DNA from: Paenibacillus sp. FSL A5-0031
Lineage (GTDB): Bacteria; Bacillota; Bacilli; Paenibacillales; Paenibacillaceae
Reading direction: 5' to 3'
Assembly (NCBI RefSeq): GCF_001956295.1
Contig: NZ_MRTD01000004.1
Coordinates: 372,001-436,000 of the forward strand
Length of the DNA stretch: 64,000 nt
Shown here: piece by piece, positions 52,668 to 60,658 of the stretch
Position numbering within the stretch: the first letter of the stretch is position 1
Layout of the letters: every line of letters starts with the position of its first letter
Translations under genes and position numbers: made by a program
The notes under the pieces: model-generated
Database searches by the model: none
What the model was told of the DNA's origin: nothing
What the model saw: only the letters and a program-made list of their open reading frames with translations

Positions 52668-53948
52668 TTATTTGCTTCCTTGTACCCATCTGAGACCCCA
52701 GCGATAAGCCTCGTCAAGCTCTTTATGGCCTGAGAAATATTGCACGAGCCGCTGAATGCTGAAGGTTTGATCATTTACATTCTCGATCATCGCAATCGCA
52801 CACATACCCTTGCGATTATTATGCTCGTCCATCCGCACCTCTATATCAGGCCCGCCTGTTTGTGTGATGGTTACAATACCAGCAGCCTCCGCCCAGTTCG
52901 TAGCTCCTTCATAGATGTATGCGTATATGACGATTCTCTTAATCTCAGAAACTTTATTACCGTTGATTCTAAGATTTTCACCCGTTGTAATAGAGCCGGT
53001 TCGGTCATCCCCGTCAAGCGAAACGTACGGCGCTCGCGAAAAATCTCCGAAGCTGTTGCCTAGCGCTTGAACAGAACCTTTCATACCATTTTTCAATTCA
53101 TACAAACAACCGACATCTAAATCTACACCGCTGCTTGAACGGCCAAAAAAACCAGTGGAGGCTTTTTTCTGATTCCAGTTCAAATTAACGACAATCTCAC
53201 CAAGTGATCCGGCACCTTTTTGTAAGTTGATGACATCACCGCGTTTGGTAAGCGAGATTTTGCTGAGGCTTATTGGCGGACTGCTTGGTTCTGGTACGAT
53301 TGGTGCGGGAGGTTTTGGTGGAATAAGTGGAGCTTTCACTGGTGCTGGTGCTGGTGTTGGCGCCTCAGCAGGAGCATCTGCCTTTACTTCAATACCAAAG
53401 CTATTGCAGAGTGCAGCAAGACCGCCTGAATATCCAGACCCAATGGCATTGAACTTCCATTCGCCATTATATCTATATAAATCTCCTACGACTATCGCAG
53501 TCTCAATAGAGAAATTTTTTCCAAGATCATACCGCAAAATTTCGCGTCCTGTTCCTTCGTCAATAACCCGGATATAGGCATCATTCACGCTAGAAAAATT
53601 TTGTCTCTTCGCTTCCCCATCATAAATGGTTAAAGTAAATGAAATACGTTCAATCGTTTGAGGCACATCGCTAATCGCGATCAATACTTGTTCGGTATCC
53701 GTTTTCCCTGCAATACTGCGTTTATTGCCGCTTGCCAGTTGAATAGAACCGCTGACATCCTTAGGATTGCTGTAAAAAATCAAATCTTGGTCTCCAGCTG
53801 TTTTTCCATTCGCTCGTAATAGAAAAGCCGAAAAATCGACATCTACACCTGCTGCAGTGTTCCATCCCATGCCAACTAGAAGGTTTTTTATGGAAGGATT
53901 ATTTTTGGTAATATCCGCTTTTTGACCTTTCATTAATGCCAGCTCCAT
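52668..53948 (-). CDS. terA: TerA-like protein: TerD domain plus TerA C-terminal domain
   Basis: The protein is 426 residues from the ATG preceded by AAGGGCGG; a longer frame adds an implausible leader. Residues 1-190 form a TerD domain (MELALMKGQKADITK through [13 protein letters not shown]). A Pro/Ala-rich linker follows (195-235), then a TerA-type domain (245-426) with GVDLDVGCLYEL and LDGDDRTG. In the TerD copy, the Ca-site loop found in its neighbours (HTGDNRTG ... GDDEQ) is replaced by ASGNKRSIAGKTDTEQ, so metal binding there is probably lost. It lies between terD and terC. Confidence 0.87.
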   Translation of the reverse strand: MELALMKGQKADITKNNPSIKNLLVGMGWNTAAGVDVDFSAFLLRANGKTAGDQDLIFYSNPKDVSGSIQLASGNKRSIAGKTDTEQVLIAISDVPQTIERISFTLTIYDGEAKRQNFSSVNDAYIRVIDEGTGREILRYDLGKNFSIETAIVVGDLYRYNGEWKFNAIGSGYSGGLAALCNSFGIEVKADAPAEAPTPAPAPVKAPLIPPKPPAPIVPEPSSPPISLSKISLTKRGDVINLQKGAGSLGEIVVNLNWNQKKASTGFFGRSSSGVDLDVGCLYELKNGMKGSVQALGNSFGDFSRAPYVSLDGDDRTGSITTGENLRINGNKVSEIKRIVIYAYIYEGATNWAEAAGIVTITQTGGPDIEVRMDEHNNRKGMCAIAMIENVNDQTFSIQRLVQYFSGHKELDEAYRWGLRWVQGSK

Positions 53949-54021
53949 GCTTAAACCGCCCTTCGGTAATAATAGAATAGAGTGGCAAACCCTCAAACTG
54001 CCACCCTATACGCCAGATAAA

Positions 54022-54600
54022 TTAAACCGTAAGCCCGTAATTGCGACAAAGCGCTGCTAGTCCGCCCGAGAAACCTGAACCTACCGCTTGGAACTTCCAA
54101 TCGGCATCATGTCGGTACAGCTCGCAGAAGACAATCGCTGTTTCAACGGAGAAATCTTCTCCTAGATCATAGCGCAGCACTTCTCTTCCAGAAGACTCGT
54201 CTACTAGACGAACAAAGGCATTGGATACTTGACCAAAGTTTTGCAGCCTGGACTCGGCATCATGAATCGTAACGCTAATTCCGATTCGCTGAATGTGCGG
54301 AGGGACTTTTTGAAAATCAATTTTGATTTGCTCGTCGTCACCTTCACCCTCACCGGTACGATTATCGCCCGTATGCTCAACAGCGCCGTTATAAGCAATC
54401 AGTGCATTATAGAATACAAAGTCCTTCTCGTCCTTTGCTTTGCCATCCTGATGAAGCAAAAACGCGCTCGCATCAAGGTCAATTTCTCCGCCGCCTGAAT
54501 ATTTGTTCGTATCCCAGCCTAGACCGAGAACAACCTTCGTAAGACCTGGGTTTGTTTTTGTAAGATCAATGCGTTGACCTTTGGAAAGATTTATAGACAT
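54022..54600 (-). CDS. terD: TerD-family protein (copy 3)
   Basis: This 192-residue calcium-binding stress protein starts [19 protein letters not shown]. It contains [18 protein letters not shown] and the acidic loop [16 protein letters not shown] that coordinates Ca2+ in TerD structures, and ends [14 protein letters not shown]. It has AGGAGG at good spacing. A hairpin terminator (54723) sits between this gene and the previous terD, so it may be transcribed at a lower level by read-through or from its own start. Function beyond stress association is unknown for the family. Confidence 0.94.
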   Translation of the reverse strand: MSINLSKGQRIDLTKTNPGLTKVVLGLGWDTNKYSGGGEIDLDASAFLLHQDGKAKDEKDFVFYNALIAYNGAVEHTGDNRTGEGEGDDEQIKIDFQKVPPHIQRIGISVTIHDAESRLQNFGQVSNAFVRLVDESSGREVLRYDLGEDFSVETAIVFCELYRHDADWKFQAVGSGFSGGLAALCRNYGLTV

Positions 54601-54722
54601 CGTTCTATTCCTCCTTGAATTGACTAGGTTTGAACGCCAAAGTCAGTGCAAAGGCCTACTAGACCGTTTTGATATCTGCTGCGACTTTCCGCTGTTCACT
54701 TACTTATAAATTGTTATATTTT

Positions 54723-54751
54723 AAAAAAGGGCCGCCACTGGCGACCCTTTA
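54723..54751 (-). terminator. hairpin terminator/attenuator between terD copies
   Basis: On the - strand GGG-TCGCCA-G-TGGCGG-CCC, followed by six T, forms a compact terminator 18 bp after the stop of the preceding terD. Confidence 0.8.
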
Positions 54752-54768
54752 CGGGTAGATAAGTATGA

Positions 54769-55350
54769 CTAGCTAGCAGAAAGACCAAAGTTGCGAGCAA
54801 GACCGCCTAGGCCGTCTTGGAAGCCGCTTCCGATTGCGCTGAATTTCCACTCGCCGGAATGACGATATAGTTCACCAACGATTACTGCTGTTTCTACAGA
54901 GAAATCTTCTCCAAGATCATAACGGATAAGTTCTGTGCCGCTTTGCTCGTCCACGATACGAACGAATGCGTTGGATACTTGTCCAAAGTTTTGGCTGCGT
55001 TCTGCGCCATCATAGATCGTAATGCAGAATGCGATTTTGTCAGTTTCAGCTGGGATAGCAGAAAGGTCAACGTTTACTTGCTCATCGTCGCCATCGCCTG
55101 CGCCTGTACGGTTGTCACCTGTGTGAACAACTGAACCGTTTGTATTTTTTGGGTTGTTGTAGAAAATGAAATCAGATTCAGAACCTGCTTTGCCTTGTGC
55201 ATTCAAGCAAAATACAGAAGCATCAAGGTCAAAGTCTTTTCCGCCGTCATATTTATTAGTATCCCAGCCTAGACCTACTGTAATCTTTGTAAGACCTGGG
55301 TTTGTTTTCGTGAGATCGATTTTTTGTCCTTTGGATAAGCTGATTGCCAT
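54769..55350 (-). CDS. terD: TerD-family protein (copy 2)
   Basis: The protein has 193 residues and is closely similar to the other copies: [40 protein letters not shown], and a complete Ca-site loop [16 protein letters not shown]. It ends [22 protein letters not shown] precedes the start. It lies 28 bp after the first terD gene and is followed by a terminator, so these two copies can form a short abundant transcript. Homologous to the B. subtilis YceD/YceE proteins. Confidence 0.95.
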   Translation of the reverse strand: MAISLSKGQKIDLTKTNPGLTKITVGLGWDTNKYDGGKDFDLDASVFCLNAQGKAGSESDFIFYNNPKNTNGSVVHTGDNRTGAGDGDDEQVNVDLSAIPAETDKIAFCITIYDGAERSQNFGQVSNAFVRIVDEQSGTELIRYDLGEDFSVETAVIVGELYRHSGEWKFSAIGSGFQDGLGGLARNFGLSAS

Positions 55351-55378
55351 TTTAAAAGCCCTCTTTTCTCACATAAAT

Positions 55379-55972
55379 TTATTGGTATTGACGTGCAAGG
55401 ATATCAACATGGGCAGCATGAGTGCCTTCCCCAATTGCATTAAACTTCCATTCACCATTGTGTCTGTAAAGCTCACCTACGACTAGAGCCGTTTTGCCTG
55501 AATAATCATCCGTCAAGTTAAAGCGAATCAGTTCTTGATTGTTCGCAGGGTTGACGATACGAATAAAGGCAGATTTGATCATGCCAAAATCTTGTCGTCT
55601 GGATTCACATTCGTAAATGTTAACTACGCAAAGGATTTTGTGAATATTAGCAGGAACACGATCAAGCTGCACGATGATTTGCTCATCGTCCCCATCGCCC
55701 TCACCAGTAATATTATCACCCGTATGAACGACCGAGCTGCATCCGCTTTGCTTGTTGTAGAAACAAACGAGATTTTTCTCGCCACTTAGCTTGCCGTTTT
55801 CATCAAGCAATAATGCCGATGCGTCACAGTCAACGTTAGCCGCTTTTTTCATTCCGAAAAAACCGCCTTTGGTTTGAGCCGGGTCCCAGCCTAAACCAAC
55901 GATAACTTTGCTGAGACCAGCATTGCCTTTCGTTAAATCTACCTTTTGACCTTTTACGAGAGAGATAGCCAT
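55379..55972 (-). CDS. TerD-family protein (copy 1, divergent)
   Basis: This 197-residue TerD-like protein has a short insertion (GGFFGMKKAANVDCDASALLL) before the first acidic motif and a complete second motif, HTGDNITGEGDGDDEQ. It carries cysteines absent from its neighbours (VCFYNKQSGCSSV, ILCVVNIYECES), so it may differ in redox or metal behaviour; it resembles B. subtilis YceC. It is the first gene of the leftward ter operon, starts after GGGGGTG, and is preceded by an ECF-type promoter at 56051-56078. Confidence 0.92.
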   Translation of the reverse strand: MAISLVKGQKVDLTKGNAGLSKVIVGLGWDPAQTKGGFFGMKKAANVDCDASALLLDENGKLSGEKNLVCFYNKQSGCSSVVHTGDNITGEGDGDDEQIIVQLDRVPANIHKILCVVNIYECESRRQDFGMIKSAFIRIVNPANNQELIRFNLTDDYSGKTALVVGELYRHNGEWKFNAIGEGTHAAHVDILARQYQ

Positions 55973-56050
55973 TGTATTTGCACCCCCTTTCCATAAGGTT
56001 CACTACTAAAAAAATATCCAAATACAGCGATTCTGAACCTACTAACCAAC

Positions 56051-56078
56051 AATACGCCTATTCGACATGCAAGTTCCA
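56051..56078 (-). promoter_or_regulatory. ECF-sigma (sigma-W/M-type) promoter of the ter operon
   Basis: On the - strand TGGAAC (56073-56078) is followed after exactly 16 bp by CGTATT (56051-56056). The B. subtilis sigma-W/sigma-M consensus is TGAAAC-16-CGTA/CGTC. The yce operon of B. subtilis is known to be under such sigma factors, which supports the call. The start codon is about 80 bp downstream. Confidence 0.7.
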
Positions 56079-56083
56079 AAAAA

Positions 56084-56102
56084 AATGTATGATCCATACA
56101 TT
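56084..56102. promoter_or_regulatory. 19-bp palindrome directly upstream of the ECF promoter
   Basis: AATGTATG-ATC-CATACATT is a perfect inverted repeat ending 6 bp before the -35 element, positioned for an activator or repressor. The rest of the 431-bp region between the first terD and 56404 has no credible gene. Confidence 0.5.
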
Positions 56103-56403
56103 ATTCTACAAAACCTGAATATTACCTCTTCTTTACGGCAATTTTACATAGAAAAAAGTGCATTGGTAGCAGGCAGTTCCTTATCGCCTCTCCCAATCAA
56201 TTTTATAACAATTGCTGCTCCAAATACAAATTTCTACAAATAATGAACCTTAAAGCAGAATAAACATAGGCTTAGGCACAAAAGCGTGCATTTTTTCCGT
56301 CACAAACTTAATATTCGCTTCATTTTTACCAAAAAAAAGGTGGAAAAATGAGCCCAAAAACGAGATAATTATATGTAGTAAAAAAAAGTGGCGAGGTGTT
56401 CGA

Positions 56404-56502
56404 ATGGAATTTATAAAAAAGAATAAAACCGGCCTTATCTTTGGTGCGCTGCTCCTCATTAACGGGCTATTTTTATTATCCATTGTCCTCTCGAAAAACT
56501 AA
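56404..56502 (+). CDS. 32-residue single-helix membrane protein
   Basis: A short frame begins MEFIKKNKTG, continues with a hydrophobic helix of about 18 residues (LIFGALLLINGLFLLSIV), and ends in LSKN. GAGGTG lies five bases before the ATG. The N-terminal lysines favour a cytoplasmic N terminus. It is divergent from the ter operon and convergent with the response-regulator gene. No homologue recognised; it is supported only by its ribosome site and composition. Confidence 0.5.
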   Translation: MEFIKKNKTGLIFGALLLINGLFLLSIVLSKN

Positions 56503-56513
56503 AAATGGCAGCC

Positions 56514-57209
56514 TCACATTTGCTCTTTTCTTTTGTAAACCCGCTCCGGCCTTCCAACGGTCCCATAAGAAATATCAGCTATTAATTCACCCTTGGCCAC
56601 ATAATACTCCAAGTACCGCCGAGCGGTCGTACGGCTGAAACCAGCCTTTTTCCCAAGCTCCTCCGCCGTTAATACTTCAGGACCTGCGTGAATGAAAGAG
56701 AGTATTTTCTCATTCGTTATCTTATCGATGCCTTTTGGCAAATAAGAATCCTTATCCGTACGATCATTTACCCCCCACAGCAGCTGATCAATCCCCTCTT
56801 GATCCACTTGTTTATTTGAGCCGCCGAGCAGTGCCATTTGGTTATGATATTTTTGATAAGACTTCAGCTTCTCTTGAAAACGTTCAAATACAACCGGCTT
56901 GATCATAAAATCGTATACCCCGCCGCGAATGGCTTCACGAACCGTTTCAAATTCCTTAGCGGCCGTAATAATAATGACATCTGTTAACGGGTTGTTTTTC
57001 TGTATGTAGTGAAGCAGGTCAAGTCCGCTCATATCGGGAAAATATAAATCAAGCAGCACTAAATCCGGAGCCAAAATATCTAAATGCTCATGCGCCAGCT
57101 GCTTATCTGTTGCAATTCCAACGACTTCAAAGCCCTCTATCTTCTCTAGAAAGCGTCGATTGATTTGTGCAATTCGAAGGTCGTCCTCGATAATGACCAC
57201 TCGTATCAT
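56514..57209 (-). CDS. CitT/DcuR-type response regulator
   Basis: This 231-residue regulator of carboxylate metabolism has a receiver domain with Asp54 in LLDLYFPDM and switch Lys in FMIKP, and a C-terminal winged helix-turn-helix (LTAEELGKKAGFSRTTARRYLEYYVAKGEL) as in CitT, DctR and MalR. Its start overlaps the kinase stop by four bases. The likely target is the divergent tct operon, whose promoter region lies beyond the kinase gene. The effector is inferred to be a di- or tricarboxylate. Confidence 0.92.
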   Translation of the reverse strand: MIRVVIIEDDLRIAQINRRFLEKIEGFEVVGIATDKQLAHEHLDILAPDLVLLDLYFPDMSGLDLLHYIQKNNPLTDVIIITAAKEFETVREAIRGGVYDFMIKPVVFERFQEKLKSYQKYHNQMALLGGSNKQVDQEGIDQLLWGVNDRTDKDSYLPKGIDKITNEKILSFIHAGPEVLTAEELGKKAGFSRTTARRYLEYYVAKGELIADISYGTVGRPERVYKRKEQM

Positions 57210-58798
57210 ATATCTTTCCCCTTTTCTTTTGGAATCACAACGGTAAAGATCGTCCCTTCCTGCGGACGCGATTCAAAACGGATATGACCCCTTAACTGTT
57301 GTATCGCCTGCGTAACAATCACTAGCCCATAACCCCGATGATCCTCATTTTTCGTGGAGAAACCGAGCTCAAACAGCCGCTCTGCGACATCCTCCTTAAT
57401 GCCGCTCCCATTATCTTCGATAATGATTGTAAAAGCTTTGCCTATGTCAGACAGAAACACCTTCACGGTTCGATTCTCATCATTTTTCTCTAAAACAGCA
57501 TCCAGCGCATTGTCAATTAAATTGCCGATAATCGTTACCAGATGATTGCGGTTAAGATCATCGGGGATCGTTTTGAAGGTGCTCTTGGAATCAATCTCAA
57601 GCTTCACCTTAAGCTCATTCGCACGATTGAACTTGCCAATTAGTATGCCCCCAATAATAGGATCGGGAATTTCCTGCAGGAGGAAATGGATCAGATTTTG
57701 ATGAACATCGGTTTCATGTGTAATAATATCCATTGCTTCCTGATACGACTCCAGCTGGATTAGCCCATAAATCGTATACAGCTTATTGGAGTATTCATGC
57801 GTTTGTGAACGCAGCGCTTCGGTATAACGCTTCACCTGCGTCAGCTCCTCCGTTAATCGAAGCAGCTCGGATTTATTGCGAAAGCTGGAAACCGCCCCTA
57901 CGACCCGGTGCTGATGATCAAATATCGGCAAGCGATTGACGACTACACTGCTTTCGTTAATGGTCATTTCTTGATCAATTTCCGATTGCCCTGATTTAAT
58001 AACCTCCATTAGCCGCGATTCTGGAATGACATCCCGCACATGCTGCCCGGTAATCTCCATTTGCTCGAGCGGATCGATCAGTTTCAAAGCCGTTTGATTG
58101 ACAAGAGTAATCGTTCCCTCTGTATCAACGGCAATTATGCCTTCATGGATCGTTTCCAAAATAGCTCTCTTTTCCTGATACAACAAGCCGATTTCCTCAG
58201 GCTCTAGACCATGGATCGATCGTTTTACGCTATTGGCAATAACAATGGCTCCGCCAGATCCAACCATCAGCGCAATGGCTGCAAAAATAATCATCGCATT
58301 ACGGTATGTCACTGCCGATTGTTCAATGTCTTTTAATAAAATACCCACTGATACAATGCCTATAACTTCATCCTGATCATTAAAAATGGGAGTTTTCCCC
58401 CGCAAGGAGGGGCCCATCGAGCCAACGGCCTCTGAAATGATCGACTCTCCATTAAGCACAGGCCCATTGTCACCGCCGACCATTTCTTTCCCGATTCGGT
58501 CCGGCAGCGGATGCGCATAACGAATTCCCTCTTTATTCCCAATGACGATGTACTCAGCGTCTGTTTCCATTCTAATTTTCTCAACGATGGGTTGAATGAT
58601 GGCTGAAGGATTCTCCTCTTCAAAGGCATGTCTAATGACGTCCATCAACGCTACTGTTTTTGCAATTTTCAGAGCTGATGCACCTACATTTTTCTGCAGC
58701 GTCGTCACTAGTATTCTCTCAAAGCTGAAGGTAAGAGCAATGATAATAATAAATAGCAAAGTTCCAATTAACAAAATCAATCTCGTTTGTAATCGCAT
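57206..58798 (-). CDS. CitS/DcuS-type sensor histidine kinase
   Basis: The protein has 530 residues: membrane helix near 8-28, an extracytoplasmic PAS-like (sCache) sensor of about 130 residues with the ligand-type YAHPLPDRIG region, a second helix near 165-190, a cytosolic PAS domain (about 210-320), the acceptor region SQTHEYSNKLYTIYG (His near 345), and an ATPase domain with NLIDNALDAV and DNGSGI. Kinases of this subfamily bind citrate, malate or other carboxylates outside the cell. It is divergently transcribed from tctC with 262 bp between. Confidence 0.92.
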   Translation of the reverse strand: MRLQTRLILLIGTLLFIIIIALTFSFERILVTTLQKNVGASALKIAKTVALMDVIRHAFEEENPSAIIQPIVEKIRMETDAEYIVIGNKEGIRYAHPLPDRIGKEMVGGDNGPVLNGESIISEAVGSMGPSLRGKTPIFNDQDEVIGIVSVGILLKDIEQSAVTYRNAMIIFAAIALMVGSGGAIVIANSVKRSIHGLEPEEIGLLYQEKRAILETIHEGIIAVDTEGTITLVNQTALKLIDPLEQMEITGQHVRDVIPESRLMEVIKSGQSEIDQEMTINESSVVVNRLPIFDHQHRVVGAVSSFRNKSELLRLTEELTQVKRYTEALRSQTHEYSNKLYTIYGLIQLESYQEAMDIITHETDVHQNLIHFLLQEIPDPIIGGILIGKFNRANELKVKLEIDSKSTFKTIPDDLNRNHLVTIIGNLIDNALDAVLEKNDENRTVKVFLSDIGKAFTIIIEDNGSGIKEDVAERLFELGFSTKNEDHRGYGLVIVTQAIQQLRGHIRFESRPQEGTIFTVVIPKEKGKDI

Positions 58799-58950
58799 TC
58801 AATTACCTCCATGCAAAAACTTCTCATCCGCGCGACGCTGATTTTATTGTATTCTACATGCTTCCCTGAACATAGTCCCTTGAGTCGATAATGGCCGTAA
58901 ATTTTATGAACAAAATAAACAGTATGACTACTTTTCAACTTATGTGGTTA

Positions 58951-58979
58951 TTGTATTCAACCCCAATTCGCGATGATAG
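58951..58979 (+). promoter_or_regulatory. possible promoter of the tct operon
   Basis: TTGTAT at 58951 and TGATAG at 58974 are spaced by 17 bp; both are weak matches, as expected for an activator-dependent promoter. The cre site starts 18 bp after the -10. Confidence 0.35.
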
Positions 58980-58997
58980 TATGAAGCATATCAAACA

Positions 58998-59011
58998 GGT
59001 AAGCGCTTACA
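58998..59011. promoter_or_regulatory. cre site in front of tctC
   Basis: GGTAAGCGCTTACA matches the cre consensus TGWAANCGNTNWCA with one mismatch at the first base and has the ideal palindromic core TAAGCGCTTA. It lies 49 bp before tctC, downstream of the candidate promoter, so CcpA would act as a roadblock or repressor. Confidence 0.75.
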
Positions 59012-59060
59012 GTAATCATTCATACGTTTACTTGAATGAAACTAAAGGGGGATTATTCGT

Positions 59061-60077
59061 ATGGGATACCAAACAAAAAATTGGAAAACTATAGTAGCTG
59101 CTGCTTTTGTTGCTGTTAGTTTGACGGCCTGCGGCGGAACAGCATCAAAAGGCGGATCGGCTAATTATCCTGAGAAACCTTTCATTGTGACAGCCCCATC
59201 GGGAGCTGGCGGCGGATGGGATAAGACAGCAAGGTCCTTGGCCAAAGTGCTAGGTGAAACGAAACTCGTTGATCAAACGATGACTGTTGAGAACAAGCCC
59301 GGCGGCGGCGGCACTGTGTTTTTAGCCGAATATGTAACCAAAGACAAAAATGACCCCTACAAACTGTTTGTCAGCTCCCCGCCTATTCTCATTAACAACC
59401 TCAAAAAAGAAGGGAACAGCCCGTACGGCTACAAGGATGTTACCCCGCTCGCACAAATAACGAAGGATTATGGCGCAATCGCGGTTGCGGCAAATTCCAA
59501 ATATAACGATCTTCATTCACTAATTAACGACATTAAGGCAGACCCTTCAAAAGTTACACTAGCCGGCGGTTCGGCGCCTGGTTCTATGGATCATTTAATT
59601 AGCGTACTACCCGCCTTTAGAGCAGGCGTTGACCCAAAAACAGTCAAGTACTTGTCCTATGATGGCGGAGGCGAAGCCATTGCTGCGCTGCTAGGCAACA
59701 ATGCTGATGCGATTGGAACAGACATCTCTTCCCTCGGCAGCTATTTAAAAGCAGGAAAAATCAAAATTTTGGCCGTTACTTCTGATGAACGGATTGAAGG
59801 CGACTTCAAGGATGTGCCTACGTTAAAAGAGCTGGGCATAGATGCAGAGTTCACGATCTGGCGCGGCGTGTTAGGTCCGAAAGGCATGACCAAAGAGCAA
59901 ATCGCTTACTGGGATAAAACATTAAAATCTCTCTCTGAACACGAAGCGTGGGCGAAAGAATTGAAAGCAAACGATTGGGTCAGCGAATACAAAAACTCCG
60001 AAGATTTCACAGCCTTCCTTGCTGAGCAAGAAGTTGCGGTACAAGAGCTGTTGACAGCGCTCGGTATGCAGAAGTAA
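59061..60077 (+). CDS. tctC: TctC-like carboxylate-binding lipoprotein
   Basis: The protein has 338 residues with a signal peptide and lipobox LTAC (Cys24), then the Bug/TctC fold: YPEKPFIVTAPSGAGGGWDKTARSLA with the conserved ligand loop GAGGGWD, and GGSAPGSMDH near 172-181. In tripartite tricarboxylate transporters this extracytoplasmic protein captures citrate or related carboxylates for TctA/TctB. The start follows AAGGGGG. It is first in the operon and its promoter region carries a cre site and a neighbouring sensor pair. Confidence 0.92.
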   Translation: MGYQTKNWKTIVAAAFVAVSLTACGGTASKGGSANYPEKPFIVTAPSGAGGGWDKTARSLAKVLGETKLVDQTMTVENKPGGGGTVFLAEYVTKDKNDPYKLFVSSPPILINNLKKEGNSPYGYKDVTPLAQITKDYGAIAVAANSKYNDLHSLINDIKADPSKVTLAGGSAPGSMDHLISVLPAFRAGVDPKTVKYLSYDGGGEAIAALLGNNADAIGTDISSLGSYLKAGKIKILAVTSDERIEGDFKDVPTLKELGIDAEFTIWRGVLGPKGMTKEQIAYWDKTLKSLSEHEAWAKELKANDWVSEYKNSEDFTAFLAEQEVAVQELLTALGMQK

Positions 60078-60185
60078 ATGACTGAACGAAGAGCAAACGC
60101 TTGATAGAAGCATAAGCATGAGTGATTGGATGGGAGAGCGCTGGTCTCTCTCCTCTCCTTTCATTATTCATCGGAGGTGAAGGCC

Positions 60186-60641
60186 TTGAATAAAACATTT
60201 GATCGATACGCCAGCATCATATTTTTCCTTCTCGGTGTTGGATTCATGTGGCAGAGCACATTAATTAGCGCTTCATCCTACGGCAGCAAGGTTGGACCTA
60301 ATATCGTTCCCTTTGGTCTGGGGGCGCTGCTTGTCATTTTAAGCTTACGTCTATTTTACGAAGTATTAAAGTTTAAAGGCTCTAGCAGCAAAGCGGGAAA
60401 GCTTGATGTGAAAAAGTTTTTAATTATTTTTGCTGCTGCATTCTTATACGCATTCTTCTTAGAAACGATCGGCTATATTATCGGGACATTTCTTTTCCTC
60501 CTAATCAGCTTTCAAGTGTTGGAAAGAGGAAAATGGCTGAAATCAATCTTGATCTCCGGACTGTTTGCAGTCGGCGTTTACGTCATCTTTGTTGTCATTC
60601 TGGAAGGAACAATGCCTGGCCTTCCGTCTTGGCTATCGTAA
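60186..60641 (+). CDS. tctB: TctB-like small membrane subunit
   Basis: The protein is 151 residues from a TTG that follows GGAGG by eight bases. A longer frame from another TTG (60126) lacks a ribosome site and adds non-hydrophobic residues. Four hydrophobic helices are visible (about 6-25, 40-58, 80-105, 118-140), the normal TctB layout. It lies 108 bp after tctC and 17 bp before tctA. The product works with TctA in the membrane as the small subunit of a secondary carboxylate transporter. Confidence 0.85.
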   Translation: MNKTFDRYASIIFFLLGVGFMWQSTLISASSYGSKVGPNIVPFGLGALLVILSLRLFYEVLKFKGSSSKAGKLDVKKFLIIFAAAFLYAFFLETIGYIIGTFLFLLISFQVLERGKWLKSILISGLFAVGVYVIFVVILEGTMPGLPSWLS

Positions 60642-60658
60642 TAAAAGGAGGCATCTGA

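Noticed and set aside
42225..55972. Treating the ter region as a proven tellurite resistance locus
   Set aside because: The name is historical; Firmicute ter/yce genes are mainly linked to envelope and metal stress, and nothing in the sequence shows tellurite handling.
56250..56483. Leftward 77-codon frame between the ter operon and the response regulator
   Set aside because: No ribosome site, low-complexity Phe/Ile/His-rich translation, and overlap with the better-supported 32-residue frame on the other strand.
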